Source: Kitasatospora sp. NBC_01287 (GTDB taxonomy: Bacteria; Actinomycetota; Actinomycetes; Streptomycetales; Streptomycetaceae). Taken from it: a stretch of 64,000 nucleotides of DNA. Under the pieces are notes generated by a model. That model did not search any database. It saw nothing but the letters and a program-made list of their open reading frames with translations, and was not told the origin of the DNA. A program made the position numbers and the translations under genes. The stretch lies in assembly GCF_026340565.1 (NCBI RefSeq), contig NZ_JAPEPB010000001.1:3510501-3574500 (forward strand). The letters are read 5' to 3'. Position 1 is the first letter of the stretch. Each line of letters starts with the position of its first letter. Shown piece after piece: positions 1-9,803 of this stretch.

Positions 1-566
1 TCTGACCTGTGCTCTGCTGTGCGCAGGTCCGAGGCGGTGCTCCCGCCACCACGGCGGAGCCGCTGGGGGGAGAGGTGCGAAGTGCGGTGCACGAAGCACG
101 GTGGAGCGAAATGGCGCGGCGGGCGGTTGGAAAAGCACCGCATGCCGACCGCTGCCTGCGAATCCCGGGCCCCCGTCGCGTGACGGTCTCCGGCGCTCCC
201 GCCCGTCCGGGCCTCAGCTGGAGGCCGGCCTGGGCGGGTGGGGGTCAGGATCCGACACGGCTTCGGGACGCGGCCGCAATCGCGCAGGCAGGCTGCGTAC
301 GCGCTGTGGCGGGCTCCCGGAGAATCGTGGTCCCCGACAACGTCTTGATCCCGCACGAGCGGGCTCAGAAGAGGGGGACGCGGTGCACCGGGCCCCACGG
401 GGCGCCTGATGCAGCATTGAGGTTAACACTACCGACCCCCTCACACATTCCCCAGCCTCGCACTTGCCAATCGTGTCCGTCCCGAACGCCGCCGTCCGGC
501 CAGTTGGGCGCACGGCCGTGCGGTCGCCGGACGGGTCGGCACCGTCGGACCGACCTGCGGCAACGG
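1..566. other. Intergenic region downstream of thrB, left window edge
   Basis: I see no convincing gene here; the open frames on both strands lack a ribosome binding site and family resemblance. In Streptomyces the gene after thrB, in the same direction, is usually rho, whose start would lie left of position 1, so this stretch could hold the rho promoter and 5' leader on the minus strand. An imperfect hairpin with GACCTG and CAGGTC arms sits at 3-28. Confidence 0.5.
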
Positions 567-1484
567 TCATCCGTCCAACGGCAGGACGCCCGCTCCGTCA
601 CGGTCGAGCCGCAGCCGGTGGGCGGCGAACGACTCCCCCGCGAACGTGAGCAGCTTGTCGGCGCCGGCCTCGTCGGTCAGCGCGAGCACGGTCGGACCCG
701 CGCCGGAGATGACCGCGGGGACGCCCTCCGAGCGCAGCGCGGCCACCAGGGCCGCGCTGTCGGGCATCGCGGCGGCGCGGTAGTCCTGGTGGAGCCGGTC
801 CTCGGTGGCGGGCAGCAGCAGCTCGGGGCGCCTGGTCAGCGCCTCCACGAGCAGCGCGGAGCGGCCGGCGTTGGCGGCCGCGTCGGCCAGCGGGACGGTC
901 TTCGGCAGCAGGCCGCGGGCGGTCTCGGTGAGCACCTCGGTGGCCGGGACGAAGACCACCGGGACCACCTCGGCGGCCGGGTCGAGGCGGACCGCCCTGG
1001 CGCGGTCCTCGTCGGTCCAGGCGATGGTGAAGCCGCCGGCCAGACAGGCTGCGACGTTGTCCGGGTGGCCCTCCAGCTCGGAGGCGAGGGCCAGCACCGC
1101 GGCGTCGTCCAGGGCGGCCGGGCCGCCGATGGTGACCGCGCGGGCGGCCACGATGCCCGCGCAGATCGCGGCCGAGGAGGAGCCCAGGCCGCGCCCGTGC
1201 GGTATCCGGTTGGCGCAGACCACTTCGAGGCCACGGGGCTGCCCGCCGAGCCGGTCGAAGGCCGCGCGCATCGCGCGGACCACCAGGTGGCGCTCGTCGC
1301 GGGCCAGCGTCTCGGCGCCCTCTCCCGCGATGTCCACGGTCAGTCCGGAGTCGGCGACCCGGACCACGATGTCGTCGTACAGGCCGAGGGCGAGTCCGAA
1401 GGCGTCGAAGCCCGGGCCCAGGTTGGCGCTGGTCGCGGGGACCCGCACCCGGACGGCGGCGGCACGGAACGCGGGACCGGCCAT
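567..1484 (-). CDS. thrB: Homoserine kinase ThrB
   Basis: GHMP-superfamily kinase of 305 residues that phosphorylates L-homoserine with ATP, the penultimate step of threonine synthesis, in the cytoplasm. The N-terminal VRVPATSANLGPGFDAFG segment and the phosphate-binding loop PHGRGLGSSSAAIC (about residues 94-107) are diagnostic, and a C-terminal ISGAGPTVLAL motif is also typical. The ATG at 1484 follows an AGGAG-like site (reverse complement of ctctcctgg). Length is normal for the family. It lies 445 bp downstream of thrC, behind a strong hairpin and a short repeat array, so it probably has its own promoter instead of being strictly co-transcribed with hom-thrC. Confidence 0.96.
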   Translation of the reverse strand: MAGPAFRAAAVRVRVPATSANLGPGFDAFGLALGLYDDIVVRVADSGLTVDIAGEGAETLARDERHLVVRAMRAAFDRLGGQPRGLEVVCANRIPHGRGLGSSSAAICAGIVAARAVTIGGPAALDDAAVLALASELEGHPDNVAACLAGGFTIAWTDEDRARAVRLDPAAEVVPVVFVPATEVLTETARGLLPKTVPLADAAANAGRSALLVEALTRRPELLLPATEDRLHQDYRAAAMPDSAALVAALRSEGVPAVISGAGPTVLALTDEAGADKLLTFAGESFAAHRLRLDRDGAGVLPLDG

Positions 1485-1742
1485 GCGGTGGACTCTCCTG
1501 GGGAGTGAGGCAGGCCCGTCGGCGGGCCCTGCGGTGGTACGGCGGCGGGGGTGTCAGTGCGCTGCGCGCGGCTCAGGCCCGCCCCGCGGGGGAACGGCCC
1601 AGCCCTTGGCATGTGCCACACCGCCGGGGTTCAGCGTATCGAAGAGAGGTTCCACAGCGGTACACCCCGCTCCCTCCCGATCGACCGTGTTGCAGGTAAT
1701 GGCCGGAATCCGGCCGGAATCAGCCTCGCGACGAGGCATCGT

Positions 1743-1786
1743 CAGGACATCACCAGGACATCACCAGGGCATCGCGAGGACTTCGC
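1743..1786. repeat. 11-bp tandem repeat, four copies, in the thrC-thrB gap
   Basis: Four consecutive 11-bp units read CAGGACATCAC, CAGGACATCAC, CAGGGCATCGC and GAGGACTTCGC. The first two are identical. On the thrB transcript side the unit reads GTGATGTCCTG. The array lies about 260 bp upstream of the thrB start, between the thrC hairpin and thrB. It could be a regulator binding array or simply a slipped minisatellite. Confidence 0.8.
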
Positions 1787-1852
1787 AAACAACAACGAAT
1801 GCGACAGCGGGGCAGTTACTCACCCGTCGCGACGCGCTTGCCGCCGACGCGG

Positions 1853-1888
1853 CGGACGGGCCGTCCCCGAGGGGGATCGGCCCGTCCG
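1853..1888 (-). terminator. Strong hairpin after thrC
   Basis: Arms CGGACGGGCCG (1853-1863) and CGGCCCGTCCG (1878-1888) pair perfectly, and the inner TCCCC/GGGGA extends the stem across a one-base bulge. It begins 42 nt past the thrC stop and has no clear U-tract, as is common in streptomycetes. It would separate hom-thrC from thrB. Confidence 0.65.
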
Positions 1889-1929
1889 GCCCGGCCCGGC
1901 GGCGGCTGCCGACCGGATGCGACGGGGCG

Positions 1930-3030
1930 TCAGTCCAACAGGCCGAGCTGCTGCGCGGCCGCCTCGGCGCTGACCGGGACCACCTGCGGCTGCGGCGCGC
2001 CGGCCACCGCCCAGTCCGGGTCCTTGAGCCCGTTGCCGGTCACCGTGCAGACGATCCGCTGGCCCGGGTCGACCAGTCCGGCCTCCGCCTTGGCCAGCAG
2101 GCCGGCCACGCTGGCAGCCGACGAGGGCTCCACGAAGACGCCCTCCCGCGCCGCCAACAGGCGGTAGGCGGAGAGGATCTGACGGTCGGTCACCTTGTCG
2201 ATGAGACCGCCGGACTCGTCCCGCGCGGCCTCGGCGAAGGCCCAGGAGGCCGGGTTGCCGATCCGGATCGCGGTGGCGATGGTCTGCGGCTTGAGCACCG
2301 GGGCACCGTCCACGATCGGGGCCGAGCCGGCGGCCTGGAACCCCCACATCCGAGGTGTGCGGGTGGCCAGGCCGTCCGCCGCGTACTCGCGGTAGCCCTT
2401 CCAGTAGGCGGTGATGTTGCCCGCGTTGCCCACCGGCAGGACGTGGATGTCGGGGGCGTCGCCGAGCATGTCGACGATCTCGAAGGCGGCCGTCTTCTGA
2501 CCCTCGATGCGCACCGGGTTGACCGAGTTCACCAGCGCGACCGGGTAGTTCTCGGACAGTTCACGCGCGAGGGTGAGGCAGTCGTCGAAGTTGCCGTCCA
2601 CCTGGAGGATCTTCGAGCCGTGCACCAGGGCCTGGCCCATCTTGCCCAGCGCGATCTTGCCCTGCGGGACCAGCACCGCGCAGACCAGGCCGGCCCGCAC
2701 CGCGTAGGCGGCGGCCGAGGCCGAGGTGTTGCCGGTGGAAGCGCAGATCACCGCCTGGGCACCGTCGCCCTTGGCCTTGGACATCGCCATCGTCATGCCC
2801 CGGTCCTTGAAGGAGCCGGTCGGGTTGGCGCCCTCGACCTTGAGGTAGACGTCGCAGCCGGTCCTCTCGGAGAGCACCTGGGCGGGGACCAGGGGCGTGC
2901 CACCCTCCAGCAGGGTGACCACGGGCGTGCTCGCGTCCACCGGGAGGCGGTCGCGGTACTCCTCGATGATCCCGCGCCACTGGTGGGTCCGGCCGCCGAC
3001 CTTGTCAATCACAGCGTTCATTGCCGTCAT
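1930..3030 (-). CDS. thrC: Threonine synthase ThrC
   Basis: PLP enzyme of 366 residues that converts O-phosphohomoserine to threonine and phosphate. The Schiff-base lysine lies in [11 protein letters not shown] (about residues 71-81), and [13 protein letters not shown] and the glycine-rich LPVGNAGNI loop that binds the PLP phosphate are visible. This is the short actinobacterial type. The ATG at 3030 overlaps the hom stop by four bases (ATGA on the coding strand), with AAGGGGA just upstream, so translation is coupled to hom. An in-frame ATG at 3021 is a less likely start. A hairpin follows 42 nt after the stop. Confidence 0.96.
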   Translation of the reverse strand: MTAMNAVIDKVGGRTHQWRGIIEEYRDRLPVDASTPVVTLLEGGTPLVPAQVLSERTGCDVYLKVEGANPTGSFKDRGMTMAMSKAKGDGAQAVICASTGNTSASAAAYAVRAGLVCAVLVPQGKIALGKMGQALVHGSKILQVDGNFDDCLTLARELSENYPVALVNSVNPVRIEGQKTAAFEIVDMLGDAPDIHVLPVGNAGNITAYWKGYREYAADGLATRTPRMWGFQAAGSAPIVDGAPVLKPQTIATAIRIGNPASWAFAEAARDESGGLIDKVTDRQILSAYRLLAAREGVFVEPSSAASVAGLLAKAEAGLVDPGQRIVCTVTGNGLKDPDWAVAGAPQPQVVPVSAEAAAQQLGLLD

Positions 3031-4337
3031 TCCCCTTCAACCCGCATGATGCTGGCCACATCCCGCACGCTGTCCAGCGCGCGGAGCTTGTCCACGGTCG
3101 CCGACAGGGCGGCGTCGGTGGCCCGGTGGGTCACCACGACCAGCGAGGCGTCACCCTCGCGGCCCTGCTGGCGGACCGTGTCGATGGAGACCCCGTGCTC
3201 GGCGAAGACCGAGGCGACCTGCGCCAGCACGCCCGCGCGGTCGTCCACGTCCAGGCTGACGTGGTAGCGGGTGATCACCTGGTCCATCGGCTTGGCCGGC
3301 AGCCGGGTGTAGACCGAGTCGCCCGGTCCGGTGGCGCCGTTGAGCTTGTTGCGGCAGACCGCGACCAGGTCGCCCAGCACCGCCGAGGCGGTCGGCGCAC
3401 CGCCGGCGCCCGGGCCGTAGAACATCAGCCGGCCGGCCGCCTCGGCCTCGACGAAGACCGCGTTGTAGGCCTCGCGGACGCTCGCCAGCGGGTGGCTGAG
3501 CGGGATCATCGCCGGGTGCACCCGGGCGGTGACCGACTCGCCGTCCGCGGCCCGCTCGCAGATCGCCAGCAGTTTGACCACGCAGCCCATCGCCTTGGCG
3601 CTGGCGATGTCGGCGGCGGTGACCTCGGTGAGGCCCTCGCGGTAGACGTCGGCGGCGGTGACCTTGGTGTGGAAGGCGATGCCGGCCAGGATCGCGGCCT
3701 TGGCGGCGGCGTCGAAGCCCTCGACGTCAGCGGTCGGATCGGCTTCGGCGTAGCCGAGCGCGGTGGCCTCCTCCAGCGCCTCCGAGTAGCCGGCGCCGGT
3801 GCTGTCCATCTTGTCGAGGATGAAGTTGGTGGTGCCGTTGACGATGCCCAGCACCCGGTTGACCCGGTCGCCCGCCAGCGACTCGCGCAGCGGGCGGATC
3901 AGCGGGATCGCGCCGGCCACGGCGGCCTCGTAGTACAGGTCCACCCCGGCCGCGGCGGCGGCCGCGTGCAGCTCGGCGCCGTCCTGGGCGAGCAGCGCCT
4001 TGTTGGCGCTGACCACCGACGCACCGTGCTCGAAGGCGGTGAGGAGCAGGTTCTTCGAGGGCTCGATCCCGCCGACCACCTCGATCACCACGTCGATGTC
4101 GCCGCGCTCGACCAGCGCCTCCGCGTCGGTGGTGAGCAGGTGCTCGGGAACGCCCGGGCGGGGCCGCCCGGCCCGGCGGACCGCGATGCCGACGAGCTCG
4201 ACCGGCGCGCCGATCCGCGCGGCGAGGTCGGCGGCGTCCGTCGTCATGATGCGCGCCACCTCGGAGCCCACCACACCACAGCCCAGCAACGCCACCTTCA
4301 GCGGCCGCGTACGCATCATCCGACTCCGCTCATCCAT
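3027..4337 (-). CDS. hom: Homoserine dehydrogenase
   Basis: NAD(P)-dependent enzyme reducing aspartate semialdehyde to homoserine, the branch point to threonine and methionine. The Rossmann motif [12 protein letters not shown] is near residues 14-25, a catalytic-domain signature reads [11 protein letters not shown], and a C-terminal ACT domain (about residues 355-436) is the usual site of threonine feedback inhibition. 436 residues is normal. The ATG at 4337 gives a six-residue extension; the ATG pair at 4319/4316 ([15 protein letters not shown]) matches relatives better and may be the true start. It follows lysA by about 110 bp and overlaps thrC. Confidence 0.95.
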   Translation of the reverse strand: MDERSRMMRTRPLKVALLGCGVVGSEVARIMTTDAADLAARIGAPVELVGIAVRRAGRPRPGVPEHLLTTDAEALVERGDIDVVIEVVGGIEPSKNLLLTAFEHGASVVSANKALLAQDGAELHAAAAAAGVDLYYEAAVAGAIPLIRPLRESLAGDRVNRVLGIVNGTTNFILDKMDSTGAGYSEALEEATALGYAEADPTADVEGFDAAAKAAILAGIAFHTKVTAADVYREGLTEVTAADIASAKAMGCVVKLLAICERAADGESVTARVHPAMIPLSHPLASVREAYNAVFVEAEAAGRLMFYGPGAGGAPTASAVLGDLVAVCRNKLNGATGPGDSVYTRLPAKPMDQVITRYHVSLDVDDRAGVLAQVASVFAEHGVSIDTVRQQGREGDASLVVVTHRATDAALSATVDKLRALDSVRDVASIMRVEGE

Positions 4338-4445
4338 CTCGTTCCCGGCGGCATTTCGGCGAGCCGACGGGTTTTGGCTTGTTCCAGTCTCGGGGACGAT
4401 TCGGAAAGATCTACGGGCGTCTCAAGATTCGAGACCAGATTTCCG

Positions 4446-5840
4446 TCATCCGATATCGAGGCGCAGGAGATCCTCTTCCGTCTCGCGCCGCACGATCACC
4501 CGGGCGGCACCCTCCGCGACCGCCACCACCGGCGGCCGCAGGGCGTGGTTGTAGTTGCTCGCCATCGAGCGGCAGTAGGCACCGGTGGCGGGCACCGCGA
4601 TCAGGTCGCCGGGCGCCAGGTCGGCGGGCAGGAAGGCGTTCTTCACCACGATGTCGCCCGACTCGCAGTGCTTGCCGACCACCCGGGCCAGCATCGGCCC
4701 GGCCGTGCTGCGCCGGGAGACCAGGGCCACCGAGTACTCGGCGTCGTACAGCGCGGTGCGGATGTTGTCGGACATCCCGCCGTCCACGCTGACGTAGGTG
4801 CGCAGGCCCGGCAGCGGCTTGACGGTGCCCACCTCGTAGAGCGTGAACGCGGTCGGGCCCACGATCGCCCGGCCCGGCTCGACGCTCAGGCGCGGCACGG
4901 CGAGGCGCCGCTCCGCGCACTCGCGGCGCACGATCCCGGCCAGCGCGGTGGCGATCTCGGCCGGCTCGCGCGGGTCGTCCTCGCTGGTGTAGGCGATGCC
5001 CAGGCCGCCGCCCAGGTCGATCTCGGGCAGCTCGACGCCGTGCTCGTCGCGGATCTCGGCCAGCAGGCCGACCACCCGGCGGGCGGCCACCTCGAAGCCG
5101 GCGGTGTCGAAGATCTGCGAGCCGATGTGCGAGTGCAGGCCGCGCAGTTCCAGGCTGCCGGCGTGGCCCAGCACCTCGCGCACGGCCTGCGCGGCGGCGC
5201 CCTGCCCGAGCGAGAAGCCGAACTTCTGGTCCTCGTGCGCGGTGGCGATGAACTCGTGGGTGTGCGCCTCGACGCCCACCGTCACCCGGACCAGCACCGG
5301 CTGGCGCACGCCCTGGCGCTCGGCGATCGCGGCCAGCCGCTCGATCTCGGCGGCGGAGTCGAGCACGATGTGCCCCACGCCGGCCTTGACCGCCTGCTCC
5401 AGCTCCGCGGCGGACTTGTTGTTCCCGTGCAGCGCGATCCGCTCCGGCGGCATCCCGGCGGCCAGCGCCACCGCGAGCTCTCCCGGGCTGCAGACGTCGA
5501 GGTTGAGCCCCTCCTCGTGCAGCCAGCGGACCACCGCCTTGGAGAGGAAGGCCTTGCCCGCGTAGTAGACGTCCGCCCCGCCGCCGAAGGCCTCGTGCCA
5601 GGCCCTGGCCCTGGCCCGGAAGTCGGCCTCGTCCAGCACGTAGGCCGGGGTGCCGAACTCGGCGGCCAGCTCGGTGACCGGGATGCCGCCGACCGTGGCG
5701 GTGCCGTCCGCGTCCCGGGTGACCGTCCTGGACCAGATCTTGGGGTCCAGCGCGTTCAGGTCTCCCGGCGGCGCCAGGTAGTGGCCTTCGGGCAGCACGT
5801 CGCCGTGCCGGGGGCCTGCGGGGTGGGCGGAGCGGCTCAT
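4446..5840 (-). CDS. lysA: Diaminopimelate decarboxylase LysA
   Basis: PLP enzyme of 464 residues catalysing the last step of lysine synthesis, meso-diaminopimelate to lysine. Fold-type III features are clear: the PLP lysine in [18 protein letters not shown], the glycine-rich [17 protein letters not shown], and CESGDIV carrying the active-site cysteine. The ATG at 5840 (MSRSAHPAG) has GAGAGAG about 8 nt upstream; a longer frame to 5888 lacks support. It sits 62 bp after argS and leads into hom-thrC, so the lysine and threonine branches appear to be transcribed together. Confidence 0.95.
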   Translation of the reverse strand: MSRSAHPAGPRHGDVLPEGHYLAPPGDLNALDPKIWSRTVTRDADGTATVGGIPVTELAAEFGTPAYVLDEADFRARARAWHEAFGGGADVYYAGKAFLSKAVVRWLHEEGLNLDVCSPGELAVALAAGMPPERIALHGNNKSAAELEQAVKAGVGHIVLDSAAEIERLAAIAERQGVRQPVLVRVTVGVEAHTHEFIATAHEDQKFGFSLGQGAAAQAVREVLGHAGSLELRGLHSHIGSQIFDTAGFEVAARRVVGLLAEIRDEHGVELPEIDLGGGLGIAYTSEDDPREPAEIATALAGIVRRECAERRLAVPRLSVEPGRAIVGPTAFTLYEVGTVKPLPGLRTYVSVDGGMSDNIRTALYDAEYSVALVSRRSTAGPMLARVVGKHCESGDIVVKNAFLPADLAPGDLIAVPATGAYCRSMASNYNHALRPPVVAVAEGAARVIVRRETEEDLLRLDIG

Positions 5841-5902
5841 CTGCGGCGCTCTCTCTCGTGGCGGTGCGCGGGTGCCGGGCGGCGGCACCCGCGCGGCGGG
5901 TG

Positions 5903-7567
5903 CTACATCCGCTCGGGGGCGGAGACGCCGAGCAGGGCCAGGCCGTTGGCGACGACGGTGCGGGTCGCGTCGGCGAGCCAGAGGCGGGCGTGCGTCAGGT
6001 CGGTGACCTCTTCGTCGCCCTTGGGCAGGATCTGGCAGTTGTCGTAGAAGCGGTGGTACTTCCGGGCCACGTCCTCCTCCAGGTACCGGGCGACGTGGTG
6101 CGGCTCGCGCAGCTCACCGGCCTTGGCCACGATCCGCGGGAAGTCGGCGAGCGCGCCGAGCAGGTCGGACTCCCACTCGGAGGCGAGCAGCTCCGGCTTG
6201 AAGTCGGCGGCCGCGGCCTTGGTGATGCCCATCGACTCGGCCTTGCGGGTCACCCCGCACATCCGGGTGTGCGCGTACTGGATGTAGAAGACCGGGTTCT
6301 CGTTGGTCTGGCTGGTCAGCACGTTGATGTCGAGCGTGATGGTGGAGTCGGTGGAGGAGCGCGCCAGCGTGTACCGGGCGGCGTCCACGCCGATCCACTC
6401 GACCACGTCGTCGATGGTGATGATGTTGCCGGCCCGCTTGGACATGCGGACCTCCTCACCATCGCGCAGCATCTTGACGAACTGGCCGATCTTGACCTCG
6501 ATGTTGCGGTTCATGTCGTCGCCCGCGCAGGCCGCGATGGCCTTCAGCCGGTTGACGTAGCCGTGGTGGTCGGCGCCCAGCATGTAGACGCTGACCTCGG
6601 AACCGCGATCGCGCTTGGAGAGGTAGTAGGCGGCGTCGGCGGCGAAGTACGTCGTCTCGCCGTCGGCCTTGATCAGCACCCGGTCCTTGTCGTCACCGAA
6701 GTCGGTGGTGCGCAGCCAGATCGCGCCGTCCTGGTCGAAGACGTGTCCCTGCTCGCGCAGCCGCTCGATCGCCTTCTCCACCGCGCCGGAGTCGTGCAGC
6801 GACTTCTCGGAGAACCAGGTGTCGAAGTGGGTGCCGAACTCGTCCATCGACCGCTTGATCTCGGCCACCATCAGCTGCAGGCCGTGCGCCCGGAAGGCCT
6901 GGAGCTGCTCCTCCGCGGGCAGTTCCAGGATGCCGGGGACGCTCTCGGTGATCGCCTTGGCGATGTCGGCGATGTACTCGCCGACGTAGCCGTCGGCCGG
7001 TACCTCGCGGCCGTTCGCGGCGGCCTGCAGGGAGGCGGCGAACTTGGAGATCTGCACGCCGGCGTCGTTCAGGTAGTACTCGGTGGTGACGTCCGCGCCG
7101 GTCGCCTTGAGGATCCGCGCCAGCGAGTCGCCGACGGCCGCCCAGCGCACGCCGCCGATGTGGATCGGACCGGTCGGGTTGGCGGAGACGAACTCCAGGT
7201 TGATCTTCAGGCCCTTGAGCGCCTCGTTGCGGCCGTACGCCTGGCCTGCCTCGACGATGGCGCGGGCCAGCTCGCCCTGGGTGGCGGCGTCCAGCGTGAT
7301 GTTGAGGAAGCCGGGCCCCGCGATGTCGACCTTGGCGACGCCCGGCAGCTCGCGCAGGCGCGCGGCGACCAGCTCGGCGACCGCGCGGGGCGGCTTGCCG
7401 GCCGGCTTGGCGAGTTGGAGCGCCACATTGGTGGCGTAGTCGCCGTGGTCGCGGTTCTTGGGTCGCTCGACCGTCACCGTCTCGGGGACGTCGACGGACA
7501 GCTCGCCCGCCTCGACGGCGGCGCGCACGGCGACCTGGACTGCGTGGGAGAGCTCTGCGGGTGTCAC
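5903..7567 (-). CDS. argS: Arginyl-tRNA synthetase
   Basis: Class I aminoacyl-tRNA synthetase that charges tRNA-Arg. The HIGH-type motif is [12 protein letters not shown], the KMSKS-type motif is VRMSKRAGN, and the C-terminal DALR anticodon-binding domain ends with [11 protein letters not shown]. The GTG at 7567 ([11 protein letters not shown]) marks where family similarity starts; a GTG 39 bp further upstream is possible but unlikely. Predicted length is 554 residues. It lies at the head of the lysA-hom-thrC direction of transcription, just downstream of an orphan receiver gene, and a tRNA-Arg gene is less than 1 kb away. Confidence 0.95.
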   Translation of the reverse strand: MTPAELSHAVQVAVRAAVEAGELSVDVPETVTVERPKNRDHGDYATNVALQLAKPAGKPPRAVAELVAARLRELPGVAKVDIAGPGFLNITLDAATQGELARAIVEAGQAYGRNEALKGLKINLEFVSANPTGPIHIGGVRWAAVGDSLARILKATGADVTTEYYLNDAGVQISKFAASLQAAANGREVPADGYVGEYIADIAKAITESVPGILELPAEEQLQAFRAHGLQLMVAEIKRSMDEFGTHFDTWFSEKSLHDSGAVEKAIERLREQGHVFDQDGAIWLRTTDFGDDKDRVLIKADGETTYFAADAAYYLSKRDRGSEVSVYMLGADHHGYVNRLKAIAACAGDDMNRNIEVKIGQFVKMLRDGEEVRMSKRAGNIITIDDVVEWIGVDAARYTLARSSTDSTITLDINVLTSQTNENPVFYIQYAHTRMCGVTRKAESMGITKAAAADFKPELLASEWESDLLGALADFPRIVAKAGELREPHHVARYLEEDVARKYHRFYDNCQILPKGDEEVTDLTHARLWLADATRTVVANGLALLGVSAPERM

Positions 7568-7683
7568 GCGCCCAAGCCTAGGCGAGAGCAGGTACCCGCC
7601 CGCCACTCGGTTTGCCGGTTGAGATCCGCGGGTCGGCCGAGTCGCGTCCGGTCGGGTCCCGTTCGGTCGAGTCGTGTTCGCCG

Positions 7684-8130
7684 TCAGCGAACGTCGCCGC
7701 CGCCGAAGGTCAACCCGCCGTTCCGCCCGTGGCCCCCCTGCTCCCCGTGCTCCTTGATGGCCAGCAGCCTGCGCACCAGCGCGACCAGGTCCGCCGGGTC
7801 GAACGGCTTGCCGAGGTACCCGTCCACCCCGACCGACTCACCCCGGCGCAGGTCCGCCGGCGTGCAGGCGCTCACGATCGCGATCGGCAGCCGCGCCGTC
7901 TGCTCCTCGGCCCGCAACCGCGCCGCCGTCCGCAGCCCGTCCAGCCGCGGCATCATCACGTCCAGCGTCACCACGTCCGGCCGCACCCGCCGGACCACCT
8001 CCAGGCACTCGGCACCGTCCGCCGCGGTCACCACCTCGAAGCCCTCCAGCTCCAGGTTGACCCTGATCAACCGGCGGATCACCTCGCTGTCGTCCACCAC
8101 GAGGATCCGCCCGGACACGTCTTCCGACAC
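7684..8130 (-). CDS. Single-domain response regulator
   Basis: 148-residue stand-alone receiver domain with no output domain. The acidic pair is in ILVVDDSEVIRR, the phospho-acceptor is D57 in VTLDVMMP, the switch serine is in AIVSACTP, and the lysine is K108 in YLGKPFDP, so it should be phosphorylatable. The last 30 residues are Gly/His rich and probably disordered. No histidine kinase lies nearby, so its partner is unknown. It is encoded about 115 bp upstream of argS in the same direction and may share a transcript with it. The ATG at 8130 begins MSEDVSG. Confidence 0.88.
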   Translation of the reverse strand: MSEDVSGRILVVDDSEVIRRLIRVNLELEGFEVVTAADGAECLEVVRRVRPDVVTLDVMMPRLDGLRTAARLRAEEQTARLPIAIVSACTPADLRRGESVGVDGYLGKPFDPADLVALVRRLLAIKEHGEQGGHGRNGGLTFGGGDVR

Positions 8131-8312
8131 CCCACGAGATTACGGCGGCACGGTGGCGCGCGTCCGGCCTTTGGACACTTCGGACCGAGCGGGGGGGTGG
8201 GGGCCGGCTCCACCCCGCTTCCGGGAAACCCCTGCACGGAGCACGCCGCCGACCTGGTAACGTTCTTCCCGTCGCAGCGATGCGGCGAGCAACACCAAGC
8301 AGGACATGGCAG

Positions 8313-8384
8313 GCCCCCGTAGCTCAGGGGATAGAGCACCGCCCTCCGGAGGCGGGTGCGTAGGTTCGAATCCTACCGGGGGCA
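8313..8384 (+). tRNA. tRNA-Arg (anticodon CCG)
   Basis: All cloverleaf parts can be laid out: acceptor GCCCCCG paired with CGGGGGC, D-arm around AGCTCAGGGGATAGAGC, anticodon stem CCGCC/GGCGG with loop CTCCGGA (anticodon CCG at 8346-8348), and T-arm GTAGG/CCTAC with loop TTCGAAT. The discriminator base is A and CCA is not encoded. It reads CGG codons, frequent in this GC-rich genome. Confidence 0.97.
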
Positions 8385-8405
8385 CTTCGCGAGAAGTGCT
8401 GAACG

Positions 8406-8431
8406 AGGCCCAGGTCAACCGACCTGGGCCT
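8406..8431 (+). terminator. Terminator of tRNA-Arg
   Basis: Perfect 11-bp stem AGGCCCAGGTC / GACCTGGGCCT with loop AACC, starting 22 nt after the tRNA and followed by a T-containing stretch (TTCGTCATGTT). Confidence 0.85.
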
Positions 8432-8512
8432 TCGTCATGTTCCGGTCCGGTGGCGCGGGTCGGCCCCGGGCGCTCCACGCTCTCCGCAGCCTCGCCAGGT
8501 GCTGATGCCCTG

Positions 8513-8974
8513 TCAGTTCTGGCGCCTGCCCCTGTTCCGCCGGTCGCGGGCACGGCGTTCGGCACCGCGCTCGCGGCGGGCCTGGAGCTCGGCGTAGCGG
8601 CGGCCGTGCAGGCAGTCGACCGCACCGGAGAGGAAGACACCGGGCGCGAGGAGGACCACGCAGAGCAGGTAGAGCAGCACCAGCAGGCCCGCCGGATGCC
8701 GGACCAGCCCGCTGGAGTGACGGCGCGGCCCGGCCAGCGGCAGCGCCCGGCGCAGGAAGGCCAGCCGGAACCCCTCGGCGGTGGCGAGCACCCCGAAGGC
8801 CAGGACGCCCCAGAACACGGCGCCGAAGTGCCGGGCGCCCGGGTTGTCCCAGAGGAGCAGCCGGTAGAGCAGCACGTACGGGACGACGGTGCCGGCGAGC
8901 AGCGCGAAGGTGAGCAGCCGCCCGACCTGGTAGTTGACGCCCCGCGCGGCGGGGGCACTGCGGGGTGTGGGCAT
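8513..8974 (-). CDS. Small membrane protein of unknown function
   Basis: 153 residues. I do not recognise a family. Four hydrophobic segments are visible (about residues 19-40, 48-70 as a broader region, and 92-116), with tryptophan and arginine residues at their borders, followed by a strongly basic Arg-rich tail (RRERGAERRARDRRNRGRRQN) that should face the cytoplasm. It lies between the tRNA terminator and the accessory patch, on the opposite strand to the tRNA. Codon use is like the core genes. The start at 8974 (MPTPRSAP) is plausible but has a weak ribosome binding site. Confidence 0.6.
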   Translation of the reverse strand: MPTPRSAPAARGVNYQVGRLLTFALLAGTVVPYVLLYRLLLWDNPGARHFGAVFWGVLAFGVLATAEGFRLAFLRRALPLAGPRRHSSGLVRHPAGLLVLLYLLCVVLLAPGVFLSGAVDCLHGRRYAELQARRERGAERRARDRRNRGRRQN

Positions 8975-9040
8975 GGGGTGCTTCCTCGTCGGGCAGGGGA
9001 ACGGGCGACGGCGATGGTACGCGGGACGCCGGAAAGGGGG

Positions 9041-9676
9041 TCAGGCGGCGCGGGGAAGGCCGGTTTCGGCAGCCAGGTCGACGAACGAGCACTGTCGAAG
9101 GACACGCACCATCTGCGTCGCGAGCACCCAGCGGGCACGCGGCTCACGGGAGGCGGCGATCACCTCGGCGGCAGCCACCGGGGCGGGCACGCCGGGGCGG
9201 TAGAGGCTGCCGTACACGGCGCGAGTCCCGAACTCCCGTGCCCGCACGGCCACGCAGCCGCCCCGCAGGTGCGGGCAGCGCCGGGCGGCGGTCCGCGCGC
9301 AGGCGAGGCAGACCGGCGGATGGGTGGCGGCCATGCCCTCGGGCCAGCCGGGCCAGTCGGCGCGGTCGTCCTTGAGCAGCCAGAGGACGCCCTCGTCCGT
9401 ACGACTGGCCGGCCCGCCGCAGACCTGGCAGAGCAGCGCCCGCATCGCCCGGCGCTGTCGCCCGAAGTGGACCCGCCCGAAGTCGGGCCTGCCCTGGCCA
9501 CGGGCGTGGGTCATCCGGGCCCAGAGGACGCCGTCCGCGTCGCGGTCGTGGGGGACCTCGTCGCGGTAGGCGATGCCGCCGGCGGGGTGGGCGACGACGT
9601 CGAAGCGGGCGTACTGCTCCTCGCTCCAGGCGGTGATGTAGGGGACGACGCCAGGTCGCGTTGCAGCCTCAACCAT
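9041..9676 (-). CDS. Hypothetical zinc-ribbon-like protein, divergent from the GntR gene
   Basis: 211 residues, function unknown. It contains cysteine pairs CQVCGG, CLAC and CPHL followed by GGC, spaced like a treble-clef or zinc-ribbon site, with tryptophan-rich surroundings (WLLKDDRADWPGWPEG). The ATG at 9676 (MVEAATRPGV) has a perfect GGAGG 7 nt upstream; the longer frame to 9739 would run through the operator palindrome and is rejected. It is transcribed away from the GntR-type regulator across a 127-bp gap with two TCTAGA dyads, so it is probably controlled by that regulator. Confidence 0.75.
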   Translation of the reverse strand: MVEAATRPGVVPYITAWSEEQYARFDVVAHPAGGIAYRDEVPHDRDADGVLWARMTHARGQGRPDFGRVHFGRQRRAMRALLCQVCGGPASRTDEGVLWLLKDDRADWPGWPEGMAATHPPVCLACARTAARRCPHLRGGCVAVRAREFGTRAVYGSLYRPGVPAPVAAAEVIAASREPRARWVLATQMVRVLRQCSFVDLAAETGLPRAA

Positions 9677-9697
9677 CAGGACCTCCAGACTCGATGC

Positions 9698-9729
9698 GGC
9701 TTCTCTAGAGAAGCCAACTTGTCTAGAGA
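9698..9729. promoter_or_regulatory. Putative GntR operator: twin TCTAGA dyads
   Basis: A perfect 18-bp palindrome GGCTTCTCTAGAGAAGCC (9698-9715) is followed by a second copy of the core, TGTCTAGAGA (9720-9729). The dyad centres (9706.5 and 9724.5) are 18 bp apart, on one face of the helix within tolerance. The element sits upstream of both the zinc-ribbon gene and the GntR gene, whose likely -10 TACGAT is at 9773-9778. Confidence 0.65.
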
Positions 9730-9803
9730 TGTCAATCACCCGCGAGTGGCCATCTCCGCCCGCCGCGCGGTCCTACGATGTCCGGAGATCACCGAGGAGA
9801 GTC

